Below are positions 35,813 through 44,418 of a stretch of 64,000 nt of DNA, in pieces. The notes under the pieces are model-generated. The model was not told where the DNA came from, did not search any database, and was given only the letters and a program-made list of their open reading frames with translations. This stretch comes from a bacterium (lineage in GTDB: Bacteria > Pseudomonadota > Alphaproteobacteria > Acetobacterales > Acetobacteraceae). The stretch is taken from NCBI GenBank assembly GCA_026224825.1, contig JAMFRO010000016.1:1-64000 (forward strand), given 5' to 3'. Made by a program: the position numbers and the translations under genes. Within the stretch, counting starts at the first letter, position 1; every line of letters begins with the position of its first letter.

Positions 35813-37876
35813 ATGCAGGTTGCAATTCAAGGCCCGTGGTCACCGCTGTTCGGCCGGCTGACATTGGATGCCATCCCCTATACCAACCCCATCCTCATCG
35901 CCACCTTCGCGGTTGCGGCCGTCATCGGCCTCGTGGTGGTGGGCGCGGTGCTGTATTATAAAAAACTCGGCTATCTCTGGCGCGAATGGCTCACCTCCGT
36001 AGATCATAAAAAGATCGGCGTGATGTACATCATCCTCGGCCTGGTCATGCTGTTCCGCGGCTTCGCCGACGGGTTGATGATCCGCACCCAGCAGGCCATC
36101 GCCATCGGCCCCAACTCGCCCGGCGTTATGGGCGCGCAGCATGGCTTCATCCCGCCCTTCCATTTCGACCAGGTCTACTCCGCGCACGGCACCATCATGA
36201 TCCTGTTCGCCGCCACCCCCATTCTCACCGGCCTCACCAACGTCGTCGTGCCGCTGCAAATCGGCGCACGCGACATGGCCTTCCCCTATATGAACGCGCT
36301 CTCGCTCTGGCTCACCACGGCCGGCGCCATCCTGGTCATGCTCTCCCTCTTCGTGGGCGATTTCTCGGCCGCCGGCTGGGTCGGGTTGATCCCCCTCACC
36401 GAGCTGCCCTACAGCCCCGGCGTGGGCGTGGATTACTGGATGTGGGCGATTCAGATCTCCTCCATCGGCACCACGCTGAATGCCATCAACATGATCGTCA
36501 CGATCATCAAAATGCGCGCCCCCGGCATGAGCTGGTTCCGCATGCCGGTGTTCACCTGGACGACGCTCTCCACCAACATCATCGGCCTCACCGCCTTCCC
36601 CGTGCTGGGTGCTGCTCTGGCCCTGCTGACGGCGGACCGCTATTTCGGCGCGCATTTCTACACCGCCGGCAATGGCGGCAATCTGATGCTCTACACCAAT
36701 TTGTTCTGGATCTGGGGTCACCCCGAGGTCTACTTCCTCGTCCTCCCCGCCTTCGGCATTTTCTCCGAGATCATCCCGACCTTCGCCGAGAAGCCCTTGT
36801 TCGGTTACACCACCATGGTGGCGGCAACCTTCGCCATCGCCGGCATCTCCTGGGCGGTCTGGCTGCACCATTTCTTCACCATGGCGGCAGGGCCGGATGT
36901 GAACGGCTTCTTCTCCGTCGCCACCATGCTCGTCGGCATCCCCACGGGTGTCAAAGTCTTCAACTGGATGTTCACCCTCTACCGTGGCCGCCTCACCTTC
37001 ACCACGCCCATGCTCTGGGCCCTGGCGGGGCTGTTCCTGCTCCTGCTGGGCGGCCTCACCGGCATGATGCTGGCCATACCCGCCGTGAATTACACCGTGC
37101 ATGACAGCGTCTTCGTCATCGCGCATTTCCATTGCATGGTACTGCTCATAGGTGCGGCCATGTTCGCCGCCGTGTCCTACTGGTGGCCAAAAGTCTTCGG
37201 CTTCCAGCTCGATGAGAAAAACGGGCTGATGTTCTTCTGGACCTTCATCGCCGCCACCATCATCGTCTTCATCGCCATGTTCGCTTTGGGCTTCGAAGGC
37301 GAAACCCGCCGGCTGGATTACATCTACGACCCGGCCTGGCGCCCGATGCTTTGGACGGAAGAAGCGGGCATGCTGCTGTACTGCGTCTCCATCGGCTATT
37401 TCATCCGCATGCTCTATGTTTCGCTGCGCGACCGCGTCCCCGTACCATCCGACCCCTGGGGCACATCGCGCACTTTGGAGTTCCTCACCCATTCGCCCGT
37501 GCCCTTCTACAACTTCGCCGTCACCCCGCAGGTGAACACGCGCGACGAGCTGGCCTGGCGGCGCGAAAACGGGCTGAACAATGTTCAACCCGAAGCCTTC
37601 GAGCCCATCCATATGCCGAGCAACAGCGGCATACCCTTCATCATCGGCATGCTCTCGCTGGGCTTTGGTTTCGGCCTCATCTGGCGCATCTGGTGGCTGG
37701 CCGGGTTTGCCCTCCTCGGCATCATCATCGCCGTCATCATCCGCTCGTTCGACAAGAACCTGGGCTATGAGCTGAGCGCGGAGGATGTCGCCGCGATGGA
37801 ACGGAATCTCAGCAGCGCCGGCATCGCCGCCGAACAGCCGGCCCGTACCCCTCTTACCGAAGCGGAGGCACATTAA
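35813..37876 (+). CDS. cyoB: Cytochrome o ubiquinol oxidase subunit I
   Basis: A 687-aa catalytic subunit that reduces O2 at a heme-copper centre and pumps protons. It has the quinol-site region FRGFADGLMIRTQQA, the low-spin heme His in YSAHGTIMILF, the CuB and cross-linked Tyr segment WGHPEVYFLVLP, the WLHHFFTM His pair, and the heme pair VIAHFHCM. Length and the PFYNFAVTPQ tail match cyoB. It starts 12 bp after cyoA, with AAAGGACAGACCCC before the ATG. The long reverse-strand open frame across this gene is a composition shadow. Confidence 0.97.
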   Translation: MQVAIQGPWSPLFGRLTLDAIPYTNPILIATFAVAAVIGLVVVGAVLYYKKLGYLWREWLTSVDHKKIGVMYIILGLVMLFRGFADGLMIRTQQAIAIGPNSPGVMGAQHGFIPPFHFDQVYSAHGTIMILFAATPILTGLTNVVVPLQIGARDMAFPYMNALSLWLTTAGAILVMLSLFVGDFSAAGWVGLIPLTELPYSPGVGVDYWMWAIQISSIGTTLNAINMIVTIIKMRAPGMSWFRMPVFTWTTLSTNIIGLTAFPVLGAALALLTADRYFGAHFYTAGNGGNLMLYTNLFWIWGHPEVYFLVLPAFGIFSEIIPTFAEKPLFGYTTMVAATFAIAGISWAVWLHHFFTMAAGPDVNGFFSVATMLVGIPTGVKVFNWMFTLYRGRLTFTTPMLWALAGLFLLLLGGLTGMMLAIPAVNYTVHDSVFVIAHFHCMVLLIGAAMFAAVSYWWPKVFGFQLDEKNGLMFFWTFIAATIIVFIAMFALGFEGETRRLDYIYDPAWRPMLWTEEAGMLLYCVSIGYFIRMLYVSLRDRVPVPSDPWGTSRTLEFLTHSPVPFYNFAVTPQVNTRDELAWRRENGLNNVQPEAFEPIHMPSNSGIPFIIGMLSLGFGFGLIWRIWWLAGFALLGIIIAVIIRSFDKNLGYELSAEDVAAMERNLSSAGIAAEQPARTPLTEAEAH

Positions 37877-38502
37877 TGTCCACCGACTCTCCCCCCGCCA
37901 CCGGCGCGCGCCTGTTCCACCCGCATTTCGCCGGGCATGACCAGATCTCCGCGCGCACGCTCGGCTTCTGGCTCTATCTGCTCAGCGACGCGCTGGTCTT
38001 CACCGCCGTGTTCGCCGCCTATGCGGTGCTGAACAACTCAATGGGCGCCTCAGGCGGCCCCATCGCCAGCCAGGTGGTCGACCCGGTGGAAGGTCTCTGG
38101 CAGACCTACGCCGTGCTCGGCTCCGTCGCCACCTACAGCCTCGGCACCGTTGCCCTTAAATCCGGCAACAAGGCCGGGGTGATGCTCGGCATCATCCTCT
38201 CCATCGCGCTGGCCCTCATCTTCCTCGGCTTCGAGGCCCACGACCTGCTCGGCCTGCTCGCCAAAGGCGACGGTCCCAGCCGCTCCGGCTTCCTCTCCGC
38301 CTTCTTCATCCTCATCGCCACACACGGCCTGCACATGATCTTCGGCATCATCTGGATGCTGGTGATGCTGGTGCAGATCCCCACCATGGGCTTCACCACC
38401 AACGTCGTGGCCCGCCTCATCAACCTGCGCATGTTCTGGCAGTTCCAGGCCACCATCTGGGTCCTGGTTTACATATACGTCTATATGATCGGAGCCTTCT
38501 GA
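37876..38502 (+). CDS. cyoC: Cytochrome o ubiquinol oxidase subunit III
   Basis: A 208-aa subunit with five membrane helices (LGFWLYLLSDALVFTAVFAA, TYAVLGSVATYSLGTVAL, GVMLGIILSIALALIFLGFE, SAFFILIATHGLHMIFGIIW, FQATIWVLVYIYVYMIGAF). It contains the subunit III signature residues THGLHM and FWQFQATIWV. Its ATG overlaps the cyoB stop by one base (TAATG) and its stop overlaps the cyoD start in the same way. Confidence 0.96.
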   Translation: MSTDSPPATGARLFHPHFAGHDQISARTLGFWLYLLSDALVFTAVFAAYAVLNNSMGASGGPIASQVVDPVEGLWQTYAVLGSVATYSLGTVALKSGNKAGVMLGIILSIALALIFLGFEAHDLLGLLAKGDGPSRSGFLSAFFILIATHGLHMIFGIIWMLVMLVQIPTMGFTTNVVARLINLRMFWQFQATIWVLVYIYVYMIGAF

Positions 38503-38876
38503 TGTCCGCTCCCCGCACCTCCCCGCTCGACCACCCCGAAGTCCGCCAGGCCAGCGCCTGGCGCTACATCGCCGGCTTCGTCTCCAGCATGGTGCTGATG
38601 CAGGCCGCCCTGCTCGTCACTTTGCGCCAGCACCTGCCCTATCAGGAATACATCCTCACCATCGGCGGCCTCGCCCTGGTCTCCCTGCTCTCCCAGGCCG
38701 CCCTCTTCTTCGGCCTGGACATCTCCCGCGCCCAGATCTGGAAAAGCGTCTCCCTCGTCCTCACAATCCCCTTGTTCATCCTCTCAGTGGGCCTCACCGT
38801 CTGGATGTTCCAATCCCTCGCCGACCGCACCATGCTGATGCCCATGACCTCGGTGCAGCCGACGTTGCTGGAGTAA
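38502..38876 (+). CDS. cyoD: Cytochrome o ubiquinol oxidase subunit IV
   Basis: A 124-aa small subunit with three membrane helices, needed for assembly of the oxidase. It matches cyoD by size and position and by YIAGFVSSMVLMQAALLVTL plus a final SVGLTVWMFQSL helix. It is the last gene of the operon. No heme O synthase (cyoE) follows, so heme O must be made by a gene elsewhere. The stop codon runs straight into composite element copy 7. Confidence 0.93.
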   Translation: MSAPRTSPLDHPEVRQASAWRYIAGFVSSMVLMQAALLVTLRQHLPYQEYILTIGGLALVSLLSQAALFFGLDISRAQIWKSVSLVLTIPLFILSVGLTVWMFQSLADRTMLMPMTSVQPTLLE

Positions 38877-39066
38877 AAAGGCTGGGGCTCCGCCCCTGAC
38901 CCCGCTGGGCCTGAGGCCCAGACCCCATTAGTTGAAGACTTAAAAAAGAGGCCTGCCACTATGCTGTTTGAAACAGCACGGAGGCAGGCCTCTTTTTTAA
39001 GTCTTAAGTAGCGGGGGTCTGGGGCTTCAGGCCCCAGCGGGTCCAGGGCAGAGCCCTGGCCTTTTT
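38877..39066. repeat. Composite gene-end palindromic element, copy 7
   Basis: Directly after the cyoD stop. Left module AAAAAGG, GGGGCTCCGCCCC, CTGGGCCTGAGGCCCAG; centre with perfect 23-nt arms at 38935-38957 and 38983-39005 and loop CTGTTTGAAACAG; right module GGGGCTTCAGGCCCC and GGGCAGAGCCC with a T run. Compared with copies 3 and 4 the loop is CTGTTTG, not CTGTTTC, with the hairpin still closed. GCTGGAGTAAAAAGG at the cyoD end is repeated inverted at 39060-39074. It probably terminates cyoABCD. Confidence 0.88.
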
Positions 39067-39120
39067 ACTCCAGCATACGCAGCTCATCGTAGAGGTCTTG
39101 CGCCCCCAAACCGTCAGCAT
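39067..39120 (-). pseudogene. Remnant of a glutathione S-transferase-like gene 5' end
   Basis: Reading leftward, a strong ribosome site (AAGGGAGGAGATAAGCAG) precedes an ATG at 39120 and codons MLTVWGRKTST, which match the conserved N-terminus of bacterial glutathione S-transferases (MLTVWGRKTSxNV). After about 11 codons the similarity ends and the frame runs into element copy 7, stopping near 39004. This looks like a gene truncated by a rearrangement whose endpoint is the palindromic element. A short random match is possible, but the site plus the motif make it unlikely. Confidence 0.5.
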
Positions 39121-39204
39121 CTGCTTATCTCCTCCCTTGCGGCAACGCGGTTAAGCTGGATACTGCGTCCCAGGTACCGGCCCGGACCGGCGTGGGAGTG
39201 AAGC

Positions 39205-39990
39205 ATGAGCCGTCTCGCCTATAAAGTGGCAATCGTGACTGGTGGCGCGCAGGGGTTCAGCGCCAGCGCCGCCGAGGCATTGGCCGCCGATGGCGCTACC
39301 GTGCTGATCGCCGGCGGAGAGGGCGAGGCTTTTGCCGCCACTCTGCGCGAACGGGGGTTCAAGGCCGAATACCATCAGCTCGATGCCGGCGATCCGTTGA
39401 GCTGGGCGGTGCTGGTGGATAAAATCATGCGCACGCATGGGCATCTGGATGTTCTGGTGAACCAGGCTGGGGCGAATATCTCCACCACCATCGAGAATGC
39501 CACGGCCGCGCAACTGCGGGAGATTCTGGAAGCGGATCTGATCGCCCCGTTCATTGGCACCAAAGCCGTCATTGCGGCGATGCGCCAGAGCGGCGGCGGT
39601 TCCATCATCAACATCGCCGCCAATCCCATTGTGGAGATTTTGCCGCTCTACGCTTTGTATGGTGCGGCCAAAGCGGCGCTGCTCAGCCTCACCAGAACCA
39701 CCGCCGTGCATTGCACCCAGCGCAGCTATGATATCCGCGTGAACGCCGTTCATCCCGGCACGCACGAGACGCAGTTGCTCACGGATAACGCCATACGCTC
39801 CGCCGACGCGCCGAATGTGAACGAGCTGCTCGGCACGCTGCCGGTGCGCGCCACCGGCACATTATATGAATTCGGCGAGGCCATCGCCTGGCTTGCGGGC
39901 GATGAATCCCAGCACATCACCGGCACCGAAATTTTCTGCACCGGCCTCCTCACCGATCTCGCACTGGCCGCGCAAACAGCCCAGCCATAG
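39205..39990 (+). CDS. SDR-family protein with degenerate active site
   Basis: A 261-aa short-chain dehydrogenase-like protein. The Rossmann start is IVTGGAQGFSASAAEAL, where the usual TGxxxGxG lacks its last glycine. NNAG is NQAG. The catalytic serine strand reads INIAANP, so the Ser is replaced by Ala or Asn. Tyr and Lys survive in YGAAKAAL. It may be a weak or non-catalytic SDR, or have atypical substrate chemistry. The ATG at 39205 follows GTGGGAGTGAAGC. The stop is followed after six bases by the MITE at 39996. Confidence 0.85.
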   Translation: MSRLAYKVAIVTGGAQGFSASAAEALAADGATVLIAGGEGEAFAATLRERGFKAEYHQLDAGDPLSWAVLVDKIMRTHGHLDVLVNQAGANISTTIENATAAQLREILEADLIAPFIGTKAVIAAMRQSGGGSIINIAANPIVEILPLYALYGAAKAALLSLTRTTAVHCTQRSYDIRVNAVHPGTHETQLLTDNAIRSADAPNVNELLGTLPVRATGTLYEFGEAIAWLAGDESQHITGTEIFCTGLLTDLALAAQTAQP

Positions 39991-39995
39991 GCTTA

Positions 39996-40158
39996 GAGAC
40001 TGTTTCAGAAGTCGCTCTGGTGAGTCGTCAAGTGGTGATTTTCGAGCACCCCCCGCTTTCGCGGGGGCAGGCTCGCGGAGCGTACTTCAGTACGTGAGCA
40101 CCGGAGCGCACAAAATCGCCGCTTGACGGCCGCCAGAGTAGACTTATGAAACGGTCTC
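39996..40158. mobile_element. MITE, 163 bp, TNA target duplication (TTA)
   Basis: Second, inverted copy of the element at 11804-11945. Terminal repeats are GAGACTGTTTCA (left) and GAGACCGTTTCA (right, read from the other strand), continuing into AAGTC...CTCTGG. Flanks show the duplication TTA at 39993-39995 and 40159-40161. It carries an extra hairpin CCCCCGCTTTCGCGGGGG, which accounts for the 21-bp length difference, and shares the internal CGTACTTCAGTACG palindrome. It is non-coding and lies between two SDR genes. Confidence 0.87.
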
Positions 40159-40170
40159 TTAAAGGTTCGG

Positions 40171-40185
40171 ATACTCTACGAGTAT
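40171..40185. promoter_or_regulatory. Short palindrome upstream of the second SDR gene
   Basis: ATACTC-TAC-GAGTAT, 6-bp arms, about 35 bp before the start codon and just outside the MITE. Position and symmetry fit a regulator site overlapping a promoter, but nothing else identifies the regulator. Confidence 0.3.
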
Positions 40186-40218
40186 ACACTGGAAACAATT
40201 CAGCATCAGGAGGATTTC

Positions 40219-40890
40219 ATGAGCGTTGTCATCGTAACCGGCGGGTTCGGCGTTTTGGGCCGCGCCGTCGTGGCCGAGCTCACCAAGCGCGGGCATAAGG
40301 TCGCCGCCGTAGACCTCGCCCCGGCGCCCGCGGATTACCCGGCGGCACTGGCCCTCGGCGGGGTCGATCTTTCGGACGAGACCGCCGTCGCCGCCGCCTA
40401 TGTCACGGTGGTCAAACAGCTCGGCGGGCTCGATGGTCTCGTCAACATCGCCGGCGGCTTCATCTGGGAGCCGGTCGAGGGCGGTTCGCTCGGCAATTGG
40501 GACAAGATGTTCCGCATCAACCTGCGCACCGCCGCTGCCTCCAGCTCAGCCGCCATCCCCTATCTCATCCGCCATGGCGGTGCCATCGTGAATGTGGGTG
40601 CCGCCGGTGCCGTGCAGCCGGGTGCCGGCATGGCGCCTTACGCTGCCTCCAAGGCCGGTGTGCGCGCCCTTACCGAGAGCCTGGCCGATGAGCTTCGAGC
40701 CAAAAAAGTGCGCGTGAATGCCGTGCTGCCGACCATCATCGACACACCGGTGAACCGCGCCTCCATGCCCGATGCCGACCCCACAAGCTGGGTCAGCCCG
40801 CAGGCCGCCGCCAAAGCCATCGCCTTCCTGCTCTCGGATGAAGCCAGCGCCGTAACGGGTGCCAGCCTGCTGCTCTCACTGGCCGGCTGA
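40219..40890 (+). CDS. SDR-family oxidoreductase
   Basis: A 223-aa short-chain dehydrogenase: VVIVTGGFGVLGRAVVAEL, AAVDLAPAPA (Asp at the end of strand 2, suggesting NAD preference), VNIAGGFIWEP in place of NNAG, and YAASKAGVRALTESLADEL with Tyr and Lys. The serine position reads VNVGAAG, so the catalytic Ser is replaced here too. The ATG at 40219 follows CAGGAGGATTTC, a strong ribosome site. It stands alone, closed by the terminator at 40916. Confidence 0.88.
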   Translation: MSVVIVTGGFGVLGRAVVAELTKRGHKVAAVDLAPAPADYPAALALGGVDLSDETAVAAAYVTVVKQLGGLDGLVNIAGGFIWEPVEGGSLGNWDKMFRINLRTAAASSSAAIPYLIRHGGAIVNVGAAGAVQPGAGMAPYAASKAGVRALTESLADELRAKKVRVNAVLPTIIDTPVNRASMPDADPTSWVSPQAAAKAIAFLLSDEASAVTGASLLLSLAG

Positions 40891-40915
40891 ACGCGCACAG
40901 CCTCAAAACAAAAAC

Positions 40916-40948
40916 CCCGCCGCATGTCACCATGCGGCGGGTTTTTTT
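40916..40948 (+). terminator. Intrinsic terminator after the SDR gene
   Basis: Perfect 11-bp stem CCCGCCGCATG/CATGCGGCGGG with a 4-nt loop (TCAC), followed by seven T. It is 25 bp after the stop codon. It is unrelated in sequence to the composite gene-end elements. Confidence 0.92.
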
Positions 40949-40977
40949 ACGTCCGGGTTTTTACGCCCGGAGCAGGA

Positions 40978-42357
40978 TCAGAACGCGGCGTTGGCCGCCA
41001 TAAGCTGCGGATCGAAGAACGAAGGCGCCTGCTGCGGGAAATACTCCGCACCGGTAAACGGCGCGTAGTTGTTATTGCCGTTATAGGTGTAATCGCCGCT
41101 CGTCAGGTTGAACGTCGATGTGCCCATCTCGACCACGCCCGGCAGCGAGGGAATGCACTCGTTATAGAAGCCATAGGCCTTCACCAGCTCACCCTGGGCA
41201 TCATAGCCTTCGCCCAGCAGCGCGAAGCGCGAGTCCTCATCGAAATACAGGCGGCGCTTGGCATTCACATTATGCTCACCCGGCGCCAGATTCGCCTCGA
41301 CGACCCACACGCGATGCTTCTCCCAACGCAGGAACTCAGGGTTCGGGAAATGCGGCGAGAGGATTTCCTGGATCGTATGGAACAGCATCTTGTTGCAGTT
41401 ATACGGAACCAGAATCTCCTTCTTGGTGATGTAGCTCCAGTTATACTGCGACGGATTGCCGTAGAAGCAGGAGGCTTCGTCAAGATTGGCAATGCCGTTG
41501 GAGAACGGGTTCGGCGCGTCGAAGGCTTGGTTCGGCGCCTTACGCACGCGGCCCTGGCCGTTCAGCAGCGTCCAGACGATGTCGGGGTGCACGTTGACGT
41601 TGGTGGTGTGCCACACCATCGTTTCCTGGCCGTCCACCGAGCCCGGCGCCTTGTAATAGAAATGCGCCTTGCTGAGGTAGCCTTCGAAAGTCTCCAGCGA
41701 GCCATTCGGGTCGTAATACGGGTAGACAAAGCGGCTCAACGTGCCGGACACCAGGATCAGATTGCCGCCGATCATGACGACACCGGGGTTGAACTGCGTC
41801 AGGGTGGTATAGCCGCCCCAACCGGTGAGATGGTTCCAGATCAACTGCGCGCCGGCCACCAGCGGGTCGGTCGTGTCGATGATCGGGAACGGAATGCCGC
41901 CATACGCACCGGTGAAGCCGAAACGCCCGCCACGCGGGTCGAGCGTCGCTGTCGTTACGTTCTTCGCGGTGTTGTCATACACGTATTGCGGCGCCGCGGC
42001 GGTGCGGTGCGTCGGGTACACATGCAGTTCCAGGCCGAATTTGGTGATCTGGAATTTCGTGCCCTCGGTCAGCAGATCGGCATATTGCGCCAGATTGCCG
42101 GCATTCACCTTGTAGAGCGGCTGCTCATCTTCGAAGAGATGCGCTGCCACCGGCTGGCTGGCCGGCAGGGGTGCGGAAACCTGCCCGCCGGTCCAGGCGG
42201 GGATGGAGCCATCGGCATTGCCGGCGCGCTCGCCGCCCATCGGGGTCAGTGTGGTGGTCAGCAGGCTCGGGTCGGCCGCAGCCGCCTTCGCCGGGCGCAC
42301 CACGGCGGCCGTTGCGAGGCTGGTGCCCGCAAGCAGGCCAAAATCGCGTCTTTTCAT
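40978..42357 (-). CDS. DUF1329 protein, Tat-exported (LolA/LolB-like fold)
   Basis: A 459-aa periplasmic protein. The N-terminus KRRDFGLLAGTSLATAAVV is a Tat signal. The body has DUF1329 features (LTPMGGERAGNADGSIPAWTGG at its start, then the long beta-rich domain with RRLYFDEDSRFALLGEGYD). Family members resemble outer-membrane lipoprotein-sorting folds and regularly occur with DUF1302, RND/MMPL and YCF48-like genes. That set is thought to move hydrophobic substrates across the envelope. It is 25 bp from the DUF1302 gene in the same direction. Confidence 0.9.
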   Translation of the reverse strand: MKRRDFGLLAGTSLATAAVVRPAKAAAADPSLLTTTLTPMGGERAGNADGSIPAWTGGQVSAPLPASQPVAAHLFEDEQPLYKVNAGNLAQYADLLTEGTKFQITKFGLELHVYPTHRTAAAPQYVYDNTAKNVTTATLDPRGGRFGFTGAYGGIPFPIIDTTDPLVAGAQLIWNHLTGWGGYTTLTQFNPGVVMIGGNLILVSGTLSRFVYPYYDPNGSLETFEGYLSKAHFYYKAPGSVDGQETMVWHTTNVNVHPDIVWTLLNGQGRVRKAPNQAFDAPNPFSNGIANLDEASCFYGNPSQYNWSYITKKEILVPYNCNKMLFHTIQEILSPHFPNPEFLRWEKHRVWVVEANLAPGEHNVNAKRRLYFDEDSRFALLGEGYDAQGELVKAYGFYNECIPSLPGVVEMGTSTFNLTSGDYTYNGNNNYAPFTGAEYFPQQAPSFFDPQLMAANAAF

Positions 42358-42382
42358 CGTATAGTTTCCTTAACTTAAAGGC

Positions 42383-44038
42383 TTAGAATGTGTGCTGCAG
42401 GTTCAGCGAGACATAGGAACGGTCCGGCGATCCTGCGGTTTGCGGGAGCGTCGGGTTGGATGAGGCCGCACCGAAATAGCTGACATAGTTCAGCGAGGCG
42501 TCCCAGTTTTCCTTGTATGTCGCCACGATGCTGGCGGAGTAGCTGCCGGCGCCATGGTTGGCGGCACCACCTTCCACCGCGTTCCAGACGCGCGAGTTAC
42601 CGGCGAGGCCGTAAGACAGCGAGACCGGGAACTGCAGCTCGAGGTTTGGTAACACCTCGAAATAAGCCGGCGAGACCCCAACGTCGAAGGAGAAGCTGTC
42701 ATTGCTGCGGCCGGGCGCCAGCGCGTCCTTATTGGCCGTCACGCGCAGCAATTTGTCCCATTCGATTTCACCCGTGATCGTCACACCGCCCGGGTCCACG
42801 GCCAGCGCCGGCGAGCCGTAGATGGCATTCACCAGTGCCGTCGACGTGTCGCCGACAGGATAGATCGGGTTGCCGTTGGCATTGCCTACCGGTGCGCGTA
42901 ACTGAACAGCGCCTGTGCCCACCAGCGGATTATGTGTACGCAGGCTGATTTCGCCGGCGATGTTCGTCGCACCCACCGTGGTCGAAAGGCTGGCGCCGTA
43001 CAGCCAGATGTCGCGCGCATAGATCAGATGGTAGGACGGGTTCGCTGTGGCGAGACCGTAGATGCCGATCTCAGGCGTCTTGGCATCGTAACGAAGCCCG
43101 TACAAACCGACGTCGTAATTGCCGTACTGTGCCTGCAACGAAAGACCGAACTGGCCGTTCTGCGACCGCGGCGTGACCGCCTTGGTCTGGTTGGCGGCGA
43201 AGCCTTGGGCGAGAACCAGTTGCGTGGCGCCCGGGCCGGTAGAATCCGAGGTGCTGAAATAGGAGCCGACGCCGGCCAGATTATAGGGGATCCACTGATA
43301 CTGGTAATAGCCCTGGACGGTGTAGGTGGAGTTCGGCTGATAGGTCGCAACGATCTGGCCGATCGGCAGGAAGATCTGCTGCGCTTCGGCATTGACGATG
43401 TTCGACGCGGCAATCGTATCGATCGCGGCCTGACCGCCGGAAATGCCGTTGGTGGAGAACAGGCTCTGGCCCCAGAACAAGGTCTGCTGGCCGGCTTTCA
43501 ACGTGAACTGCTGGCCGTTGCCGAAGGCCCAGCTATCGTACACAAACGCATCGAGCATGCGGCCGGTATTGCCGTCGACATAGCGCGTGTCCTTGTTGAA
43601 GGATGTGCTGCCCGGCTGGCCCGTGACGGGATCTGCCTGGTTGTTCGTGTTGCCCTGCAGATACACGGTGTTGATGTAATACTCACCGGAGAAATGCATG
43701 CCGAACTGGCCGTCTTTGATGTCAAGCACCGGCAGCACTTCGAACAGATTATTCACCAGGCCATGGCGGAAATTCGCATCGCCCTGATACCCGGCGCGAT
43801 TCTTTGAGCTGTCAGCCAGCACCGGCGTGGCATGACCCACGCGCAGCATGCCCGTGTAGGAGGCGGTGATGTTTAGGTTGATCTCGACATTATTGCCGTG
43901 CGCCGAACCGTCGTAAAGCTGCAGCGCATGTGCGGCAGGTGCCGCGGCCAATGCGGCCGGCAGGGCAAGCCCCAAACCGCGCAGCCGTGAAATGTTGCGG
44001 CCCTTGGCCCCGTTCGCCGTCCCTAACTTCTTGGACAT
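42383..44038 (-). CDS. DUF1302 outer-membrane beta-barrel protein
   Basis: A 551-aa protein with a signal peptide after a basic start (residues about 20-39, LGLALPAALAAAPAAHA|L). Alternating amphipathic strands follow, ending in LNLQHTF with the C-terminal Phe typical of outer-membrane barrels. The N-terminal region (ALQLYDGSAHGNNVEINLNI) matches DUF1302. It probably provides the outer-membrane pore or receptor partner of the DUF1329 protein encoded downstream. The start at 44038 (MSKKLGTANG) follows an AGGGGGC-type site. Confidence 0.9.
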   Translation of the reverse strand: MSKKLGTANGAKGRNISRLRGLGLALPAALAAAPAAHALQLYDGSAHGNNVEINLNITASYTGMLRVGHATPVLADSSKNRAGYQGDANFRHGLVNNLFEVLPVLDIKDGQFGMHFSGEYYINTVYLQGNTNNQADPVTGQPGSTSFNKDTRYVDGNTGRMLDAFVYDSWAFGNGQQFTLKAGQQTLFWGQSLFSTNGISGGQAAIDTIAASNIVNAEAQQIFLPIGQIVATYQPNSTYTVQGYYQYQWIPYNLAGVGSYFSTSDSTGPGATQLVLAQGFAANQTKAVTPRSQNGQFGLSLQAQYGNYDVGLYGLRYDAKTPEIGIYGLATANPSYHLIYARDIWLYGASLSTTVGATNIAGEISLRTHNPLVGTGAVQLRAPVGNANGNPIYPVGDTSTALVNAIYGSPALAVDPGGVTITGEIEWDKLLRVTANKDALAPGRSNDSFSFDVGVSPAYFEVLPNLELQFPVSLSYGLAGNSRVWNAVEGGAANHGAGSYSASIVATYKENWDASLNYVSYFGAASSNPTLPQTAGSPDRSYVSLNLQHTF

Positions 44039-44330
44039 TCAGTAGCCCCCTTAATAACCCGTTATTTAGACACTTATGCGGACAAATCAGCCCTGGCACG
44101 CCGGCAGGAAACGCCAGAGGCGTTCTCCGATGGGCGCGCGGCAAAAACCGAGTTCCTGATTGTTTTTAACAACCGGTAATTAAGCTGCCTAGTGCCCACA
44201 CCCGACAAACTTGTTGGAATTTTGGAATACTGACGGTTTATAAAGAAAATAATACCACGGATGACAGAATATTCCGCCTTATTGTGGCTTTTTGGTCACG
44301 CTCCAGGCAGGTCCGGAGCATTCTTCCCTC
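44039..44330. other. Upstream region of DUF1302, no gene seen
   Basis: About 290 bp without a convincing open frame. It is more AT-rich than its surroundings near 44200-44280 (AAAGAAAATAATACC), which fits a promoter for the DUF1302-DUF1329 operon. No clear operator was recognised. Confidence 0.4.
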
Positions 44331-44405
44331 GCAATGCGGATTGCCGCAGCGCAATGTAATGGGAAATGCCGCACCGCAATACAATGCGTTTTGGTGCACT
44401 GCAAT
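44331..44405. repeat. Degenerate 20-25-bp direct repeats (GCAAT-type)
   Basis: GCAATG/GCAATA recurs at 44331, 44351, 44376 and 44401, with TGCCGCA or TGGTGCA between. This gives four diverged units with 20-25-bp spacing. They sit directly beside the terminator at 44419. They could be regulator binding sites or decayed slippage repeats. Confidence 0.5.
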
Positions 44406-44418
44406 ACGCAAAACACAA

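Noticed and set aside
35840-37873. Long minus-strand open frame opposite cyoB
   Set aside because: It mirrors the cyoB gene exactly and gives a Gly/Asp/His-rich low-complexity protein; a composition shadow.
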